NCBI GenBank assembly: GCA_964250615.1
Contig: CAXUGM010000016.1
Length of the DNA stretch: 64,000 bases
Strand: one strand, 5' to 3'
Source of the DNA: Blautia sp900556555
Lineage (GTDB): Bacteria > Bacillota > Clostridia > Lachnospirales > Lachnospiraceae
Under the pieces are notes generated by a model that had not been told where the DNA came from, did not search any database, and saw only the letters and a program-made list of their open reading frames with translations. Below, piece by piece: positions 34,882 through 43,855 of this stretch. Within the stretch, counting starts at the first letter, position 1, and each line of letters opens with the position of its first letter. The position numbers and the translations under genes were made by a program.

Positions 34882-37116
34882 ATGGCAATTCAATTTCATG
34901 AAAAAGCAAGAGAGTTTCATCTATATAATAAAGAAGTAAGTTATATCATGAAGATTATGGAAAATGGACAGATTGAAAATCTGTATTATGGAAAGAGAAT
35001 AAAAGACAGAGAAGATTTTTCTTATCTTCATGAAGAAATATCACGCCCTCTGACATCTGTGAATGTACCGGAACCAGGGGTTTTGTCTATGGAATATACA
35101 AAGCAGGAGTATCCGTCTTATGGAACAGGAGATTACAGAAGTCCTGCCTTTACTGTGTTACAGGAAGACGGAAGCCGGATTTCTGCTTTTGCCTATGTAG
35201 GGCACAATATTTTTAATGGGAAGAAGGAGTTAAAACCACTTCCGGCTACTTATGCAGAATCTGACGAAGAAGCCCAGACTTTGGAGATCATTTTATATGA
35301 TGATCTGATTGATACGGAGCTGGTACTTTCCTATACGATTTATGAAGCGTATCCGGTGATTACCAGAAACGCCCGTTTTACACAAAAGGGAACAGAAAAA
35401 ATTGTCCTGGAACGTGCCCTGAGCATGAGTGTGGAATTTGGGGACATGGATTTCGAGATGGTTCATCTGGCTGGTGCATGGTCAAGAGAGCGTTATGTGA
35501 AAACAAGAAAATTGGAAATGGGCATTCAATCCATTCAGAATCTCCATGGCACAGGAAGCAGTGCAGAGCACAATCCATTCCTGGCGTTGAAACGGCCCCA
35601 TACAACAGAGTCTCAGGGTGAAGTGTATGGATTCAGCCTGGTATATAGTGGTAATTTCCTGGCACAGACGGAGGTCACGACCTTTGATCTGACAAGAGTG
35701 ACTATGGGAATTCATCCAGAAGGCTTTTCCTGGGAATTGAATCAGGGTGAGACATTCCAGACTCCTGAGGTAGTTATGGTCTACAGTGATCAGGGACTGA
35801 ATAAAATGAGCCAGGTATATCACAGGTTATACAGAACCCGCCTGATGAGAGGCTATTGGCGTGACAAGGCCCGGCCGATTCTGCTGAATAACTGGGAAGC
35901 AACCTATTTTGATTTTAATGAAGAGAAAATTTTAAATATTGCAAAAAAGGCAAAAGAAGTAGGTGTGGAATTGTTTGTCCTGGATGATGGATGGTTTGGG
36001 GCAAGAAACGATGATTACAGAGGATTGGGAGACTGGTATGTGAATCTGGAGAAACTTCCAGATGGCATATCCGGGCTATCCAGAAAGATTGAAGCTCTGG
36101 GGCTGAAATTTGGTCTCTGGGTGGAACTGGAGATGGTTAATAAGGACAGTGATCTGTACCGTGCACATCCAGACTGGATTATTGGTGCGCCGGGAAGATT
36201 CGAATCTCATGGAAGACATCAGCATGTACTGGACTTTTCCAGGAAAGAAGTGGTAGATTATATCTATGAAATGATATCTAAAGTGTTAAGAGAGTCTTCA
36301 ATCTCTTACATTAAATGGGATATGAACCGTTATATGTCAGAGCCTTACAGCCGGGGAGCAAGTGCTGCCCATCAGGGAATGGTAATGCACAAATATATTC
36401 TGGGTGTCTATGATTTATATACCCGTCTGACCACAGAATTTCCGGAAATCTTGTTTGAATCCTGTGCAAGCGGTGGTGCAAGATTTGATCCTGCTATGCT
36501 GTATTTTGCCCCACAGACTTGGACCAGTGATGATACAGATGCCAGTGAGAGGGTAAAAATCCAGTATGGTACATCTATGGTATATCCGGTGGTGAGTATG
36601 GGTTCTCATGTGTCTGCTGTTCCAAATCATCAGCTTCTTAGAACAACACCGCTGGAGACAAGGGGAAATGTAGCTTATTTCGGTACCTTCGGATATGAGC
36701 TGGATTTAAACCTGCTCAGTGATGAAGAGATTGAGATGGTGAAGAAACAGATTACCTTTATGAAACAGTACCGGGATTTGATCCAGGTAGAAGGCGATTT
36801 CTACCGGATGTTAAGTCCATTTGCAGGAAATGATGCAGCGTGGATGGTAGTTTCCAGAGATCAGACAGAAGCAATTGCAGGTTTTTATCAGAGACTGAAT
36901 AAAATCAATGCATCCTGGCTCTGTCTGCGTCTACAGGGATTAAGTGAGGACAGTTTATATGAAGTAAGCCGGAATGTTCTTGGTGAAACAAAATCTTATC
37001 AGGCTTATGGCTCAGAGCTGATGTATGCGGGTATTCCTATTGACAGAGAGGAATTAAACGAGAAAGGTGGAGATTTTGCTTCACTGCTCTATGTTTTGAA
37101 AAAAATAGAAGAGTAA
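34882..37116 (+). CDS. alpha-galactosidase, GH36 (second copy)
   Basis: A 744-residue GH36 enzyme with the same three-domain layout as the first copy and clearly diverged sequence. The nucleophile is Asp480 in YIKWDMNR and the acid/base about Asp550 in TSDDTDA. The usual WFEPEM stretch reads WVELEM here, near the sugar-binding side of the barrel, and may alter substrate choice. No signal peptide. GGAGG lies ten bases before the ATG. It lies between the importer operon and an AraC regulator, and may use a different oligosaccharide from the first copy. Confidence 0.94.
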   Translation: MAIQFHEKAREFHLYNKEVSYIMKIMENGQIENLYYGKRIKDREDFSYLHEEISRPLTSVNVPEPGVLSMEYTKQEYPSYGTGDYRSPAFTVLQEDGSRISAFAYVGHNIFNGKKELKPLPATYAESDEEAQTLEIILYDDLIDTELVLSYTIYEAYPVITRNARFTQKGTEKIVLERALSMSVEFGDMDFEMVHLAGAWSRERYVKTRKLEMGIQSIQNLHGTGSSAEHNPFLALKRPHTTESQGEVYGFSLVYSGNFLAQTEVTTFDLTRVTMGIHPEGFSWELNQGETFQTPEVVMVYSDQGLNKMSQVYHRLYRTRLMRGYWRDKARPILLNNWEATYFDFNEEKILNIAKKAKEVGVELFVLDDGWFGARNDDYRGLGDWYVNLEKLPDGISGLSRKIEALGLKFGLWVELEMVNKDSDLYRAHPDWIIGAPGRFESHGRHQHVLDFSRKEVVDYIYEMISKVLRESSISYIKWDMNRYMSEPYSRGASAAHQGMVMHKYILGVYDLYTRLTTEFPEILFESCASGGARFDPAMLYFAPQTWTSDDTDASERVKIQYGTSMVYPVVSMGSHVSAVPNHQLLRTTPLETRGNVAYFGTFGYELDLNLLSDEEIEMVKKQITFMKQYRDLIQVEGDFYRMLSPFAGNDAAWMVVSRDQTEAIAGFYQRLNKINASWLCLRLQGLSEDSLYEVSRNVLGETKSYQAYGSELMYAGIPIDREELNEKGGDFASLLYVLKKIEE

Positions 37117-37138
37117 AAAGAAACCGGAGGGAACTATA

Positions 37139-38062
37139 TTGAGCCATACACATACAGTTGGATTTACAAATTCTGCCAGATACCGGGCCTTAGAAGATCT
37201 TCAGAAAGATTCTGTGGATTTGTGCCTGACTTACTGCGGGCTGGAATACTGTAATCCTTCCCACAGATTTGGACCGAATATGAGAGATGCTCATGTGATT
37301 CATGTCATCAGGGAAGGGAAAGGTACACTGGAGATTAATAAGAAGAAATATGAACTTGGGGCAGGAGATGTGTTTTATATCCCGCCAAAAGTAGAGGCAT
37401 GGTATGAGTCAGACAAGGATGATCCGTGGTGTTATACCTGGGTTGGCTTTGTAGGAATGAAAGCAGAAGAATGTACCAGTCAGGCGGGATTCAGCCTGAA
37501 AAATCCGGTAAGAAAGATAAACTGTGTGGATGAAGTTGGGCAATATATTGAACAGATGCTGGAAGCATATCAATTGTCTTATTCTAATGAATTGAAACGA
37601 AATGGTCTTTTGCATTTGGTTATGTCTGCTTTTGTGGAGGATTATTGCCAGAATAATGCGGCTCTGGGGGTGGCGGCAACCCATCCCTATCCGGGAGCTG
37701 TTTATGTAAAACATGCGGTGGAATATATGACCTATCATTATGATGAAAAATTAAAGATTAATGACCTTGCGGATTTTATTGGGATAAACAGGAGCTATCT
37801 GACCAGCAGTTTTAAGAAACATATGGGATGTTCTCCTCAAGAATTTTTGATTAATTTAAGGGTGGAAAAAGCAAAATCTCTGTTGAAGAAAACAGATATG
37901 TCCATCAACGCAGTTGCTAATGCGGTGGGATATCCAGACCAGCTTGCCTTTTCAAAAGTATTTAAACAGCATTGTGGCATGAGTCCTAGAATGTATAAAG
38001 AAGAAAAAAGTGAGCTTGTAATCAAAAAGGAAAAGTATGAGTATATGGGGAGTCATTTATAG
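37139..38062 (+). CDS. AraC family transcriptional regulator of the galactoside locus
   Basis: A 307-residue protein with an N-terminal sensor (HVIHVIREGKGTLEINK, WCYTWVGFVG) and two helix-turn-helix motifs (INDLADFIGINRSYLTSSFKKHMG and INAVANAVGYPDQLAFSKVFKQHCG). The start is TTG, with GGAGGG seven bases upstream. Same class as the regulator at 24904. It is co-oriented with the alpha-galactosidase and melA genes, and a pair of direct repeats lies upstream of the importer, so it is the likely activator. Confidence 0.87.
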   Translation: MSHTHTVGFTNSARYRALEDLQKDSVDLCLTYCGLEYCNPSHRFGPNMRDAHVIHVIREGKGTLEINKKKYELGAGDVFYIPPKVEAWYESDKDDPWCYTWVGFVGMKAEECTSQAGFSLKNPVRKINCVDEVGQYIEQMLEAYQLSYSNELKRNGLLHLVMSAFVEDYCQNNAALGVAATHPYPGAVYVKHAVEYMTYHYDEKLKINDLADFIGINRSYLTSSFKKHMGCSPQEFLINLRVEKAKSLLKKTDMSINAVANAVGYPDQLAFSKVFKQHCGMSPRMYKEEKSELVIKKEKYEYMGSHL

Positions 38063-38098
38063 TATGTAGCAAAATAATTTAAAAGGAGAAGGTGAATT

Positions 38099-39421
38099 AT
38101 GATTAAAATTACATTTATGGGAGCAGGAAGTACAGTATTTGCAAGGAATGTATTGGGGGATTGCATGTGTACACCGGCACTTCGGGAAAGTGAAATTGCA
38201 TTGTATGATATTGACGAACAGCGTCTGGAAGATTCCCGGCTGATTTTAAGTGCCATTAACCACAATGTGAATGAAGACCGTGCAGTAATCAAAACATATC
38301 TGGGTGCCGAGAACCGCAAAGATGCATTAAGAGATGCTGATTTTGTAGTAAATGCCATTCAGGTAGGTGGTTATGAACCTTGTACCATCACAGATTTTGA
38401 AATTCCGAAAAAATACGGTTTAAAACAGACCATTGCAGATACTCTGGGGATTGGTGGAATTATGCGTGCTCTCCGTACCATTCCTGTATTGGAAGAGTTT
38501 GCAAGAGATATGGAAGAAGTGTGTCCAAACACCTTGTTCCTGAACTATTCTAATCCCATGGCAATGCTGACCGGCTATATGCAGAGATATACAAAAATTA
38601 GAACTGTTGGCCTGTGCCACAGTGTCCAGGTGTGCTCTGAAAAGCTTTTAGAAAAACTGGATATGAAGGATAAATTAGAAGGAAGACAGGAATTAATCGC
38701 AGGAATTAACCACATGGGATGGCTTTTGGAAATCCGTGATAAAGACGGAAATGACTTGTATCCTGAAATTAAGAAACGTGCTGCAAAGAAAAATGCAGAA
38801 GAGAAACATGATGATATGGTACGTTTCGAGTACATCCGTCACCTGGGTTATTATTGTACAGAGTCCAGCGAACACAACGCAGAGTATAATCCGTTCTTTA
38901 TTAAGTCCAAATACCCTGAAATGATAGAAGAGTTTAACATTCCTCTTGACGAATATCCAAGACGCTGTGTGGAACAGATTGAGGGATGGGAGAAAGAGCG
39001 TGAAGATATTTTGAAAGACGGTAAGATTACTCATGAAAGAAGCCATGAGTATGCATCTTACATCATGGAAGCAGTTGTTACTGATAAGCCATATAAGATT
39101 GGCGGAAATGTGCTGAATAAGGGTTATATTGATAATCTTCCGGAAGATGCCTGCGTAGAAGTGCCGTGTTATATTGATGGAACTGGTGTACATCCGACAA
39201 AAGTAGGAAAACTGCCGACACAGCTTGCGGCTATGAATATGACGAACATTAATCCTCAGCTTTTGACCATTGAGGCAGCAGTGACCAAGGACAGACAGAA
39301 AATCTATCAGGCAGCCATGCTGGATCCACACACAGCGGCAGAGCTGAATATCAAAGATATCATCAGCATGTGTGATGAATTGATTGCGGCACACGGGGAT
39401 TATATGAAAGATTACCAGTAA
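38099..39421 (+). CDS. melA: alpha-galactosidase, GH4 (MelA type)
   Basis: A 440-residue GH4 enzyme. It uses NAD+ and Mn2+ in an oxidation-elimination mechanism, unlike the other hydrolases here. Marks are GAGSTVFARNVLGD (NAD loop), NYSNPMAM, GLCHSVQ (metal Cys/His) and INHMGW. MelA cuts melibiose or raffinose. GH4 also holds alpha-glucosidases and glucuronidases; local context and the GLCHS motif favour MelA. AAGGAGAAGG precedes the ATG. Confidence 0.93.
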   Translation: MIKITFMGAGSTVFARNVLGDCMCTPALRESEIALYDIDEQRLEDSRLILSAINHNVNEDRAVIKTYLGAENRKDALRDADFVVNAIQVGGYEPCTITDFEIPKKYGLKQTIADTLGIGGIMRALRTIPVLEEFARDMEEVCPNTLFLNYSNPMAMLTGYMQRYTKIRTVGLCHSVQVCSEKLLEKLDMKDKLEGRQELIAGINHMGWLLEIRDKDGNDLYPEIKKRAAKKNAEEKHDDMVRFEYIRHLGYYCTESSEHNAEYNPFFIKSKYPEMIEEFNIPLDEYPRRCVEQIEGWEKEREDILKDGKITHERSHEYASYIMEAVVTDKPYKIGGNVLNKGYIDNLPEDACVEVPCYIDGTGVHPTKVGKLPTQLAAMNMTNINPQLLTIEAAVTKDRQKIYQAAMLDPHTAAELNIKDIISMCDELIAAHGDYMKDYQ

Positions 39422-39499
39422 AAACAGAGTTTCTTCCTTGCAGCTTAATTTTCAGAGGAGTATAATAAACTCATCAAGAAGCAAGAGGGAGAAAGAACC

Positions 39500-40339
39500 G
39501 TGAAAGCAATAAAAGAATTTAAAAAGACAAAAGACCTGTTAATCTGTATTGATTCAGATGGTTGTGTCCTGGATACCATGGAGATTAAGCATATGCACTG
39601 TTTTGGGCCATGTCTTGTGCATGAGTGGGGATTATCAGAATACAGAGAAGAGATTGTCCGGCTCTGGAGAAAGATTAATCTTTTGAGCAAAGACAGAGGT
39701 GTAAACCGCTTTGTGGGGCTTGGGAAAGTTCTGGAAGATATTAATGATAACTATTTCCGTGTAGAAGGGCTTGCCGGATATCAGGAATGGGTATCAAATG
39801 CAAAAGAATTATCCAATGAAAGTGCAAAAAAAGCATACGAAGAAACCGGAAATGAGTGTATTAAGAAAGCTCTGGAATGGTCCGAGCTTGTTAATCAGTC
39901 CTTGATGATGGTATCTATGAGCAAAAAACAGCCCTTTGAAGGTGCAGAAAATGCAGTGAAACTGTCAAGAGAATGTGCAGATATTGCGATTGTGACAGCG
40001 GCAAATGGTTCAGAGATAAAAAAAGAGTGGAAAAACCTGGATATTATAAAATATACAGACGTTCTGGCATCTCAGGAGACCGGCACGAAATCCAGATGTT
40101 TAAAAGCTTTGGTGGAAAAGGGATATGAGCCTGACCATGTGCTGATGCTGGGAGATGCACCGGCAGATTTAGAAGCTGCCAGAGAAGCAGGAGCTTTATT
40201 TTATCCGATTCTGGCCTATCAGGAGAGAGAGTCCTGGGAAGAATTTCCGGAGGCACTGAAACGTTTCTGCGAGGGAACTTATGCAGGAGAATATCAGGAG
40301 CAGAGAATCCAGGAGTTTGAACGAAATTTAAGATTGTAG
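39500..40339 (+). CDS. HAD family hydrolase
   Basis: A 279-residue HAD enzyme with motif I in CIDSDGCVLDT near residue 16, an alpha-helical cap (about 40-150), motif II in VTAANGSE, and motif IV GDAPADLEAA. It is probably a phosphatase for a small phosphorylated metabolite. Start is GTG with GGGAG eight bases upstream. It follows melA at 78 bases, so it may be part of the galactoside unit; substrate unknown. Confidence 0.82.
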   Translation: MKAIKEFKKTKDLLICIDSDGCVLDTMEIKHMHCFGPCLVHEWGLSEYREEIVRLWRKINLLSKDRGVNRFVGLGKVLEDINDNYFRVEGLAGYQEWVSNAKELSNESAKKAYEETGNECIKKALEWSELVNQSLMMVSMSKKQPFEGAENAVKLSRECADIAIVTAANGSEIKKEWKNLDIIKYTDVLASQETGTKSRCLKALVEKGYEPDHVLMLGDAPADLEAAREAGALFYPILAYQERESWEEFPEALKRFCEGTYAGEYQEQRIQEFERNLRL

Positions 40340-40341
40340 AA

Positions 40342-40371
40342 GTATAAAAATTCCTTCATCTACAGATACTA
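40342..40371 (+). promoter_or_regulatory. SigG-like promoter inside the spoVT leader hairpin
   Basis: GTATA (40342-40346), 18 bases, GATACTA (40365-40371). The SigG consensus as I recall it is GHATR-N18-CATWHTA; the -35 fits fully and the -10 at six of seven. Transcription would start near 40380, in the loop of the hairpin. Confidence 0.4.
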
Positions 40372-40412
40372 TTCCCAAAATTGGAAAGTACAGTAGATGG
40401 AGGAATTTTTTA
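40346..40412 (+). terminator. terminator-like hairpin covering the spoVT ribosome site
   Basis: AAAAATTCCT-CATCTAC (40346-40363) pairs with 40393-40410 (17 of 18 bases), and an inner TACT/AGTA and TTCC/GGAA stem extends it. A T-run ends two bases before the spoVT start codon. The right arm holds the GGAGG of spoVT. Confidence 0.78.
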
Positions 40413-40413
40413 T

Positions 40414-40956
40414 ATGAAAGCAACAGGGATAGTCAGAAGAATAGATGATTTAGGAAGAGTAGTGATTCCAAAGGAAATCAGAAGAACCTTGCGGATAAGA
40501 GAAAGTGATCCCCTTGAAATCTTTACGGACAGGGAAGGGGAAATCATTCTGAAGAAATACTCTCCAATCGGTGAATTGAGCACATTTGCCAAAGAATATG
40601 CAGAGGCTCTGGCACAGGCAGCAGGGTGTATAGCCTGCATCACTGATAGAGACCAGGTCATAGCAGCAGCAGGAAGCGGCTCAAGAGAATTTGCTGACCG
40701 GAGGATTCACAGTGAACTGGAAGCGATGATTGCCGACAGGAAAAATATTTGTGTTACAGAAAAGAAATTTGTAAAAATCATAGAGGATGATAATATGGAA
40801 TACAGTTCCCAGGCGATTTATACGATTACCTGTGCGGGAGATGCTGTGGGAAGTGTATTAATTCTGGATAAAACAGGAAACAGGAAGTTTACGGAGACAG
40901 AGGAGAAACTGGCTTTGGCGGCTTCTGGATTTCTTGGAAGACAGATGGAGCAATAA
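40414..40956 (+). CDS. spoVT: stage V sporulation protein T
   Basis: A 180-residue regulator. It has an N-terminal AbrB/SpoVT DNA-binding domain (ATGIVRRIDDLGRVVIPKEIRRTLRI, residues 3-28) and a GAF-like C-terminal domain. SpoVT controls late forespore genes under SigG. The ATG at 40414 begins the conserved MKATGIVRRID start; GGAGG lies ten bases upstream. This start follows a terminator-like hairpin; see that entry and the SigG-like promoter. Confidence 0.93.
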   Translation: MKATGIVRRIDDLGRVVIPKEIRRTLRIRESDPLEIFTDREGEIILKKYSPIGELSTFAKEYAEALAQAAGCIACITDRDQVIAAAGSGSREFADRRIHSELEAMIADRKNICVTEKKFVKIIEDDNMEYSSQAIYTITCAGDAVGSVLILDKTGNRKFTETEEKLALAASGFLGRQMEQ

Positions 40957-40969
40957 ATATAGAAGAAAA

Positions 40970-41023
40970 GGGCTGTGTAAGCCAAATGTCTCCTGTGAGA
41001 AGAGATATTGGCCTACACAGCCC
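40970..41023. terminator. bidirectional terminator between spoVT and pncB
   Basis: GGGCTGTGTA (40970-40979) pairs with TACACAGCCC (41014-41023), extended by GCCAA/TTGGC-type pairs inside; T-rich end after it. Confidence 0.88.
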
Positions 41024-41032
41024 GCTTTTTAT

Positions 41033-42496
41033 TTATTTAATAGAAGCCTGTCCCATCTGCTCTAACAATTCAGACTTAATCTTGAACAATTTGTCAGAAA
41101 GGTCAACATAGACTTCCTGCGGATTTACGAAACGTCTTGTTTCATCCCAGAGAGTATCCAGTTCTTTTTTACAAATATCTTTAATTTCCATGACAGTTGG
41201 AGAGGTATATACGCATTCTCCTTTCTGAAATACAGGTACAAGAAGCTCTCTAAGAGTATAAGAACCACCTGCAATCTTTGTTTTCTTCCAGGTTGCCATT
41301 GGGTCAAAGATGATCATATCTTTTTCAGGGTCAAAAGTTTCATTTGCAAGACAGATCAAATCTGCACGGATTTTACCGGTCTTCTTGTCGTAAATACGGT
41401 AAATGGTTTTATTTCCTGGATTTGTTACCTTTTCTATGTTTTCTGAGAGCTTGATTTTTGGTACAAAATCCTGGTCATTTTTGTCTTTGATAGCGGCAAG
41501 TTTATAAACACCGCCAAAAGCAGGGTTGTCCTGGCAGGTAATCAGGTTCGTACCAACACCCCAGGAATTAATCTTGGCACCCTGTGCCTTCAGACTTTCA
41601 ATGAGATATTCGTCTAAATCGCTGGAAGCGGAGATAATAGCATCGCCAAATCCTGCTTCGTCAAGCATTTTATAAGCCTGTTTGGAAAGATAAGCCAAGT
41701 CGCCACTGTCGATGCGGATGCCATAGCCCTTCATTTCGTGACCGGCTTCTTTCATTTCACGGAATACACGGATGGCATTAGGAACACCGGAGTTCAGCAC
41801 ATCATAAGTATCTACTAACAAAATACAAGCATTAGGATAAAGTTCCGCATAGGTCTTAAATGCAGTATATTCGTCTGGGAAGCTCATAATCCAGCTATGA
41901 GCATGGGTTCCCTTTACCGGAACCTGGAACATCTGGCCTGTAAGGACATTGGATGTTCCGATACAGCCGCCGATCATAGCTGCTCTTGCTCCGTAAAGTC
42001 CTGCGTCTGGTCCCTGTGCCCTGCGGAGGCCAAATTCCATAACACCGTCACCCTTTGCAGCGTAAACTACACGGGATGCTTTGGTGGCAATCAGGCTCTG
42101 ATGATTTAAGAGGTTCAGGATGGCGGTTTCTATAAGCTGAGCTTCCATCACAGGTGCAATGACCTTTAACAGAGGTTCTCTTGGGAAGACAACAGTTCCT
42201 TCCGGTACTGCATAAATATCTCCTGTAAAATGAAATCCTCTCAGATATTCAAGGAAATCAGTATCAAAGATATTCAGGCTTCTCAAATAATCAATGTCAT
42301 CCGGTGCAAAATGCAGATGACGCACATATTCTATAATCTGTTCCAGTCCGGCGGCAATGGCATATCCGCCTTCGCAGGGGTTTTTGCGATAAAATGCGTC
42401 AAAGACAACTACCTGGTCTGTAGGGTTCTTGAAATAACCCTGCATCATAGTAAGTTCATATAAATCTGTCAATAATGTTAAATTTAAAGCTCTCAT
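41033..42496 (-). CDS. pncB: nicotinate phosphoribosyltransferase
   Basis: A 487-residue NAPRTase that makes nicotinate mononucleotide from nicotinate, PRPP and ATP in NAD salvage. It begins MRALNLTLLTDLYELTMMQGY, the family start, and has FGLRRAQGPDAG (catalytic His position and substrate loop), GTHAHSW and GIRIDSGDLAYLSK. The start at 42496 has AGGAGAG eight bases upstream; the open frame to 42535 has none. It stands alone with its own terminator. Confidence 0.93.
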   Translation of the reverse strand: MRALNLTLLTDLYELTMMQGYFKNPTDQVVVFDAFYRKNPCEGGYAIAAGLEQIIEYVRHLHFAPDDIDYLRSLNIFDTDFLEYLRGFHFTGDIYAVPEGTVVFPREPLLKVIAPVMEAQLIETAILNLLNHQSLIATKASRVVYAAKGDGVMEFGLRRAQGPDAGLYGARAAMIGGCIGTSNVLTGQMFQVPVKGTHAHSWIMSFPDEYTAFKTYAELYPNACILLVDTYDVLNSGVPNAIRVFREMKEAGHEMKGYGIRIDSGDLAYLSKQAYKMLDEAGFGDAIISASSDLDEYLIESLKAQGAKINSWGVGTNLITCQDNPAFGGVYKLAAIKDKNDQDFVPKIKLSENIEKVTNPGNKTIYRIYDKKTGKIRADLICLANETFDPEKDMIIFDPMATWKKTKIAGGSYTLRELLVPVFQKGECVYTSPTVMEIKDICKKELDTLWDETRRFVNPQEVYVDLSDKLFKIKSELLEQMGQASIK

Positions 42497-42688
42497 ATCG
42501 TAGCTCTCCTTTTTCGTTGGCTTCATGTAAACCATAAGTTAGGAATATTATAGCATTTGTGTTAAAAAAATCAATGTATTAATTTGGCAGAGGGGAGAAC
42601 TTGACTTGATGGAAAAGGTATTATTATAATGGCTGTAATTATATTAAAAAAGAGAAGGAAGATGCAGCGAAAGGAGGAAGCAAACGGT

Positions 42689-43855
42689 ATGAAAGTAGTT
42701 GTTGCCATAGATTCTTTTAAGGGGAGTTTGTCTTCCACAGAAGCAGGAAATGCAGTGAAAAATGGTATTTTAAGATGCTGTCCTGATGCGGAAGTAGAAA
42801 TATGCCCTCTGGCTGACGGTGGAGAAGGAACTGTGGAGGCTTTCGTCAATGGTATGAAAGGCAAATTTTGCTACAAAAAGGTTACAGGTCCTCTTGGCAG
42901 TGAGGTAGAGGCGAGATATGGAATCGTAGGAGAGAATACGGCGGTAATAGAGATGGCGGAGGCAGCAGGGCTGCCGCTTTTAAAAGAAGATGAAAGGAAT
43001 CCTCTTCACACCACCACTTATGGAGTAGGTGAGCTGATAAAAGATGGAATAGAGAAAGGATGCCGCCGCTTTTTTATAGGAATCGGGGGAAGTGCGACGA
43101 ATGACGGTGGCGTTGGGATGCTCCAGGCTCTTGGCTTTGGATTTCTGGATGAAAAAGGCCGGCAAATACCTTTCGGGGCAGGCGGATTAGAGAAACTTTC
43201 CGAGATTACTACGGATGATGTGATTCCTGAACTGAAAGAATGCGAATTTCGTATAGCATGTGATGTGACGAATCCTTTATGTGGAGAAAACGGATGTAGT
43301 GCTGTTTTTGGTCCCCAAAAGGGAGCGGATGAGGAGATGATTCTTAAAATGGATCAATGGCTGGCACAGTATGCCTCTATAGCCAGCCGGAAATTTAAAA
43401 ATGCAGATGCTTTAAGACCGGGAACCGGGGCAGCAGGAGGCTGTGGATTTGCATTTGCGGCATTTTTAGACGGAGTGCTGGAGCCGGGCATCAAAGTAGT
43501 TTTGGAACTGACCGGAATGGAGTGTTATATCAAAGAGGCAGATGTTGTGGTAACAGGCGAGGGGCGTTTGGATGGACAGACAGTCATGGGGAAAGCCCCT
43601 GTGGGTGTAGCGGCATTGGCTAAAAAATACGGAAAACCTGTGATTGCCTTTTCTGGAAGCGTGACAAAAGATGCAAGAAAGTGCAATCAACATGGAATAG
43701 ATGCTTATTTTCCTATCCTGCGAGAGATTTGTTCTTTAGAAGATGCTATGAATCCGGAAAAAGCCAGGGAAAATATGGAGGATACGGTGGAGCAGGTTTT
43801 CCGGCTGCTGTCTGTTAGCGTGAAAAATAATATTCTTCCAGCGTCAGACCAGTAA
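42689..43855 (+). CDS. glxK: glycerate kinase
   Basis: A 388-residue type I glycerate kinase, which phosphorylates glycerate into lower glycolysis. Marks are VVVAIDSFKGSLSS at the start, CPLADGGEGT near residue 38, IGGSATNDGG, VVTGEGRLDGQT and PVIAFSGS. AAGGAGG lies eleven bases before the ATG at 42689. The end overlaps the convergent D,D-peptidase gene by 41 bases, with no terminator between. Confidence 0.93.
   Translation: MKVVVAIDSFKGSLSSTEAGNAVKNGILRCCPDAEVEICPLADGGEGTVEAFVNGMKGKFCYKKVTGPLGSEVEARYGIVGENTAVIEMAEAAGLPLLKEDERNPLHTTTYGVGELIKDGIEKGCRRFFIGIGGSATNDGGVGMLQALGFGFLDEKGRQIPFGAGGLEKLSEITTDDVIPELKECEFRIACDVTNPLCGENGCSAVFGPQKGADEEMILKMDQWLAQYASIASRKFKNADALRPGTGAAGGCGFAFAAFLDGVLEPGIKVVLELTGMECYIKEADVVVTGEGRLDGQTVMGKAPVGVAALAKKYGKPVIAFSGSVTKDARKCNQHGIDAYFPILREICSLEDAMNPEKARENMEDTVEQVFRLLSVSVKNNILPASDQ

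Noticed and set aside
38693..39394. 233-codon minus-strand frame opposite melA
   Set aside because: A shadow of the melA codon pattern; His/Cys/Phe-rich sequence with no domain.
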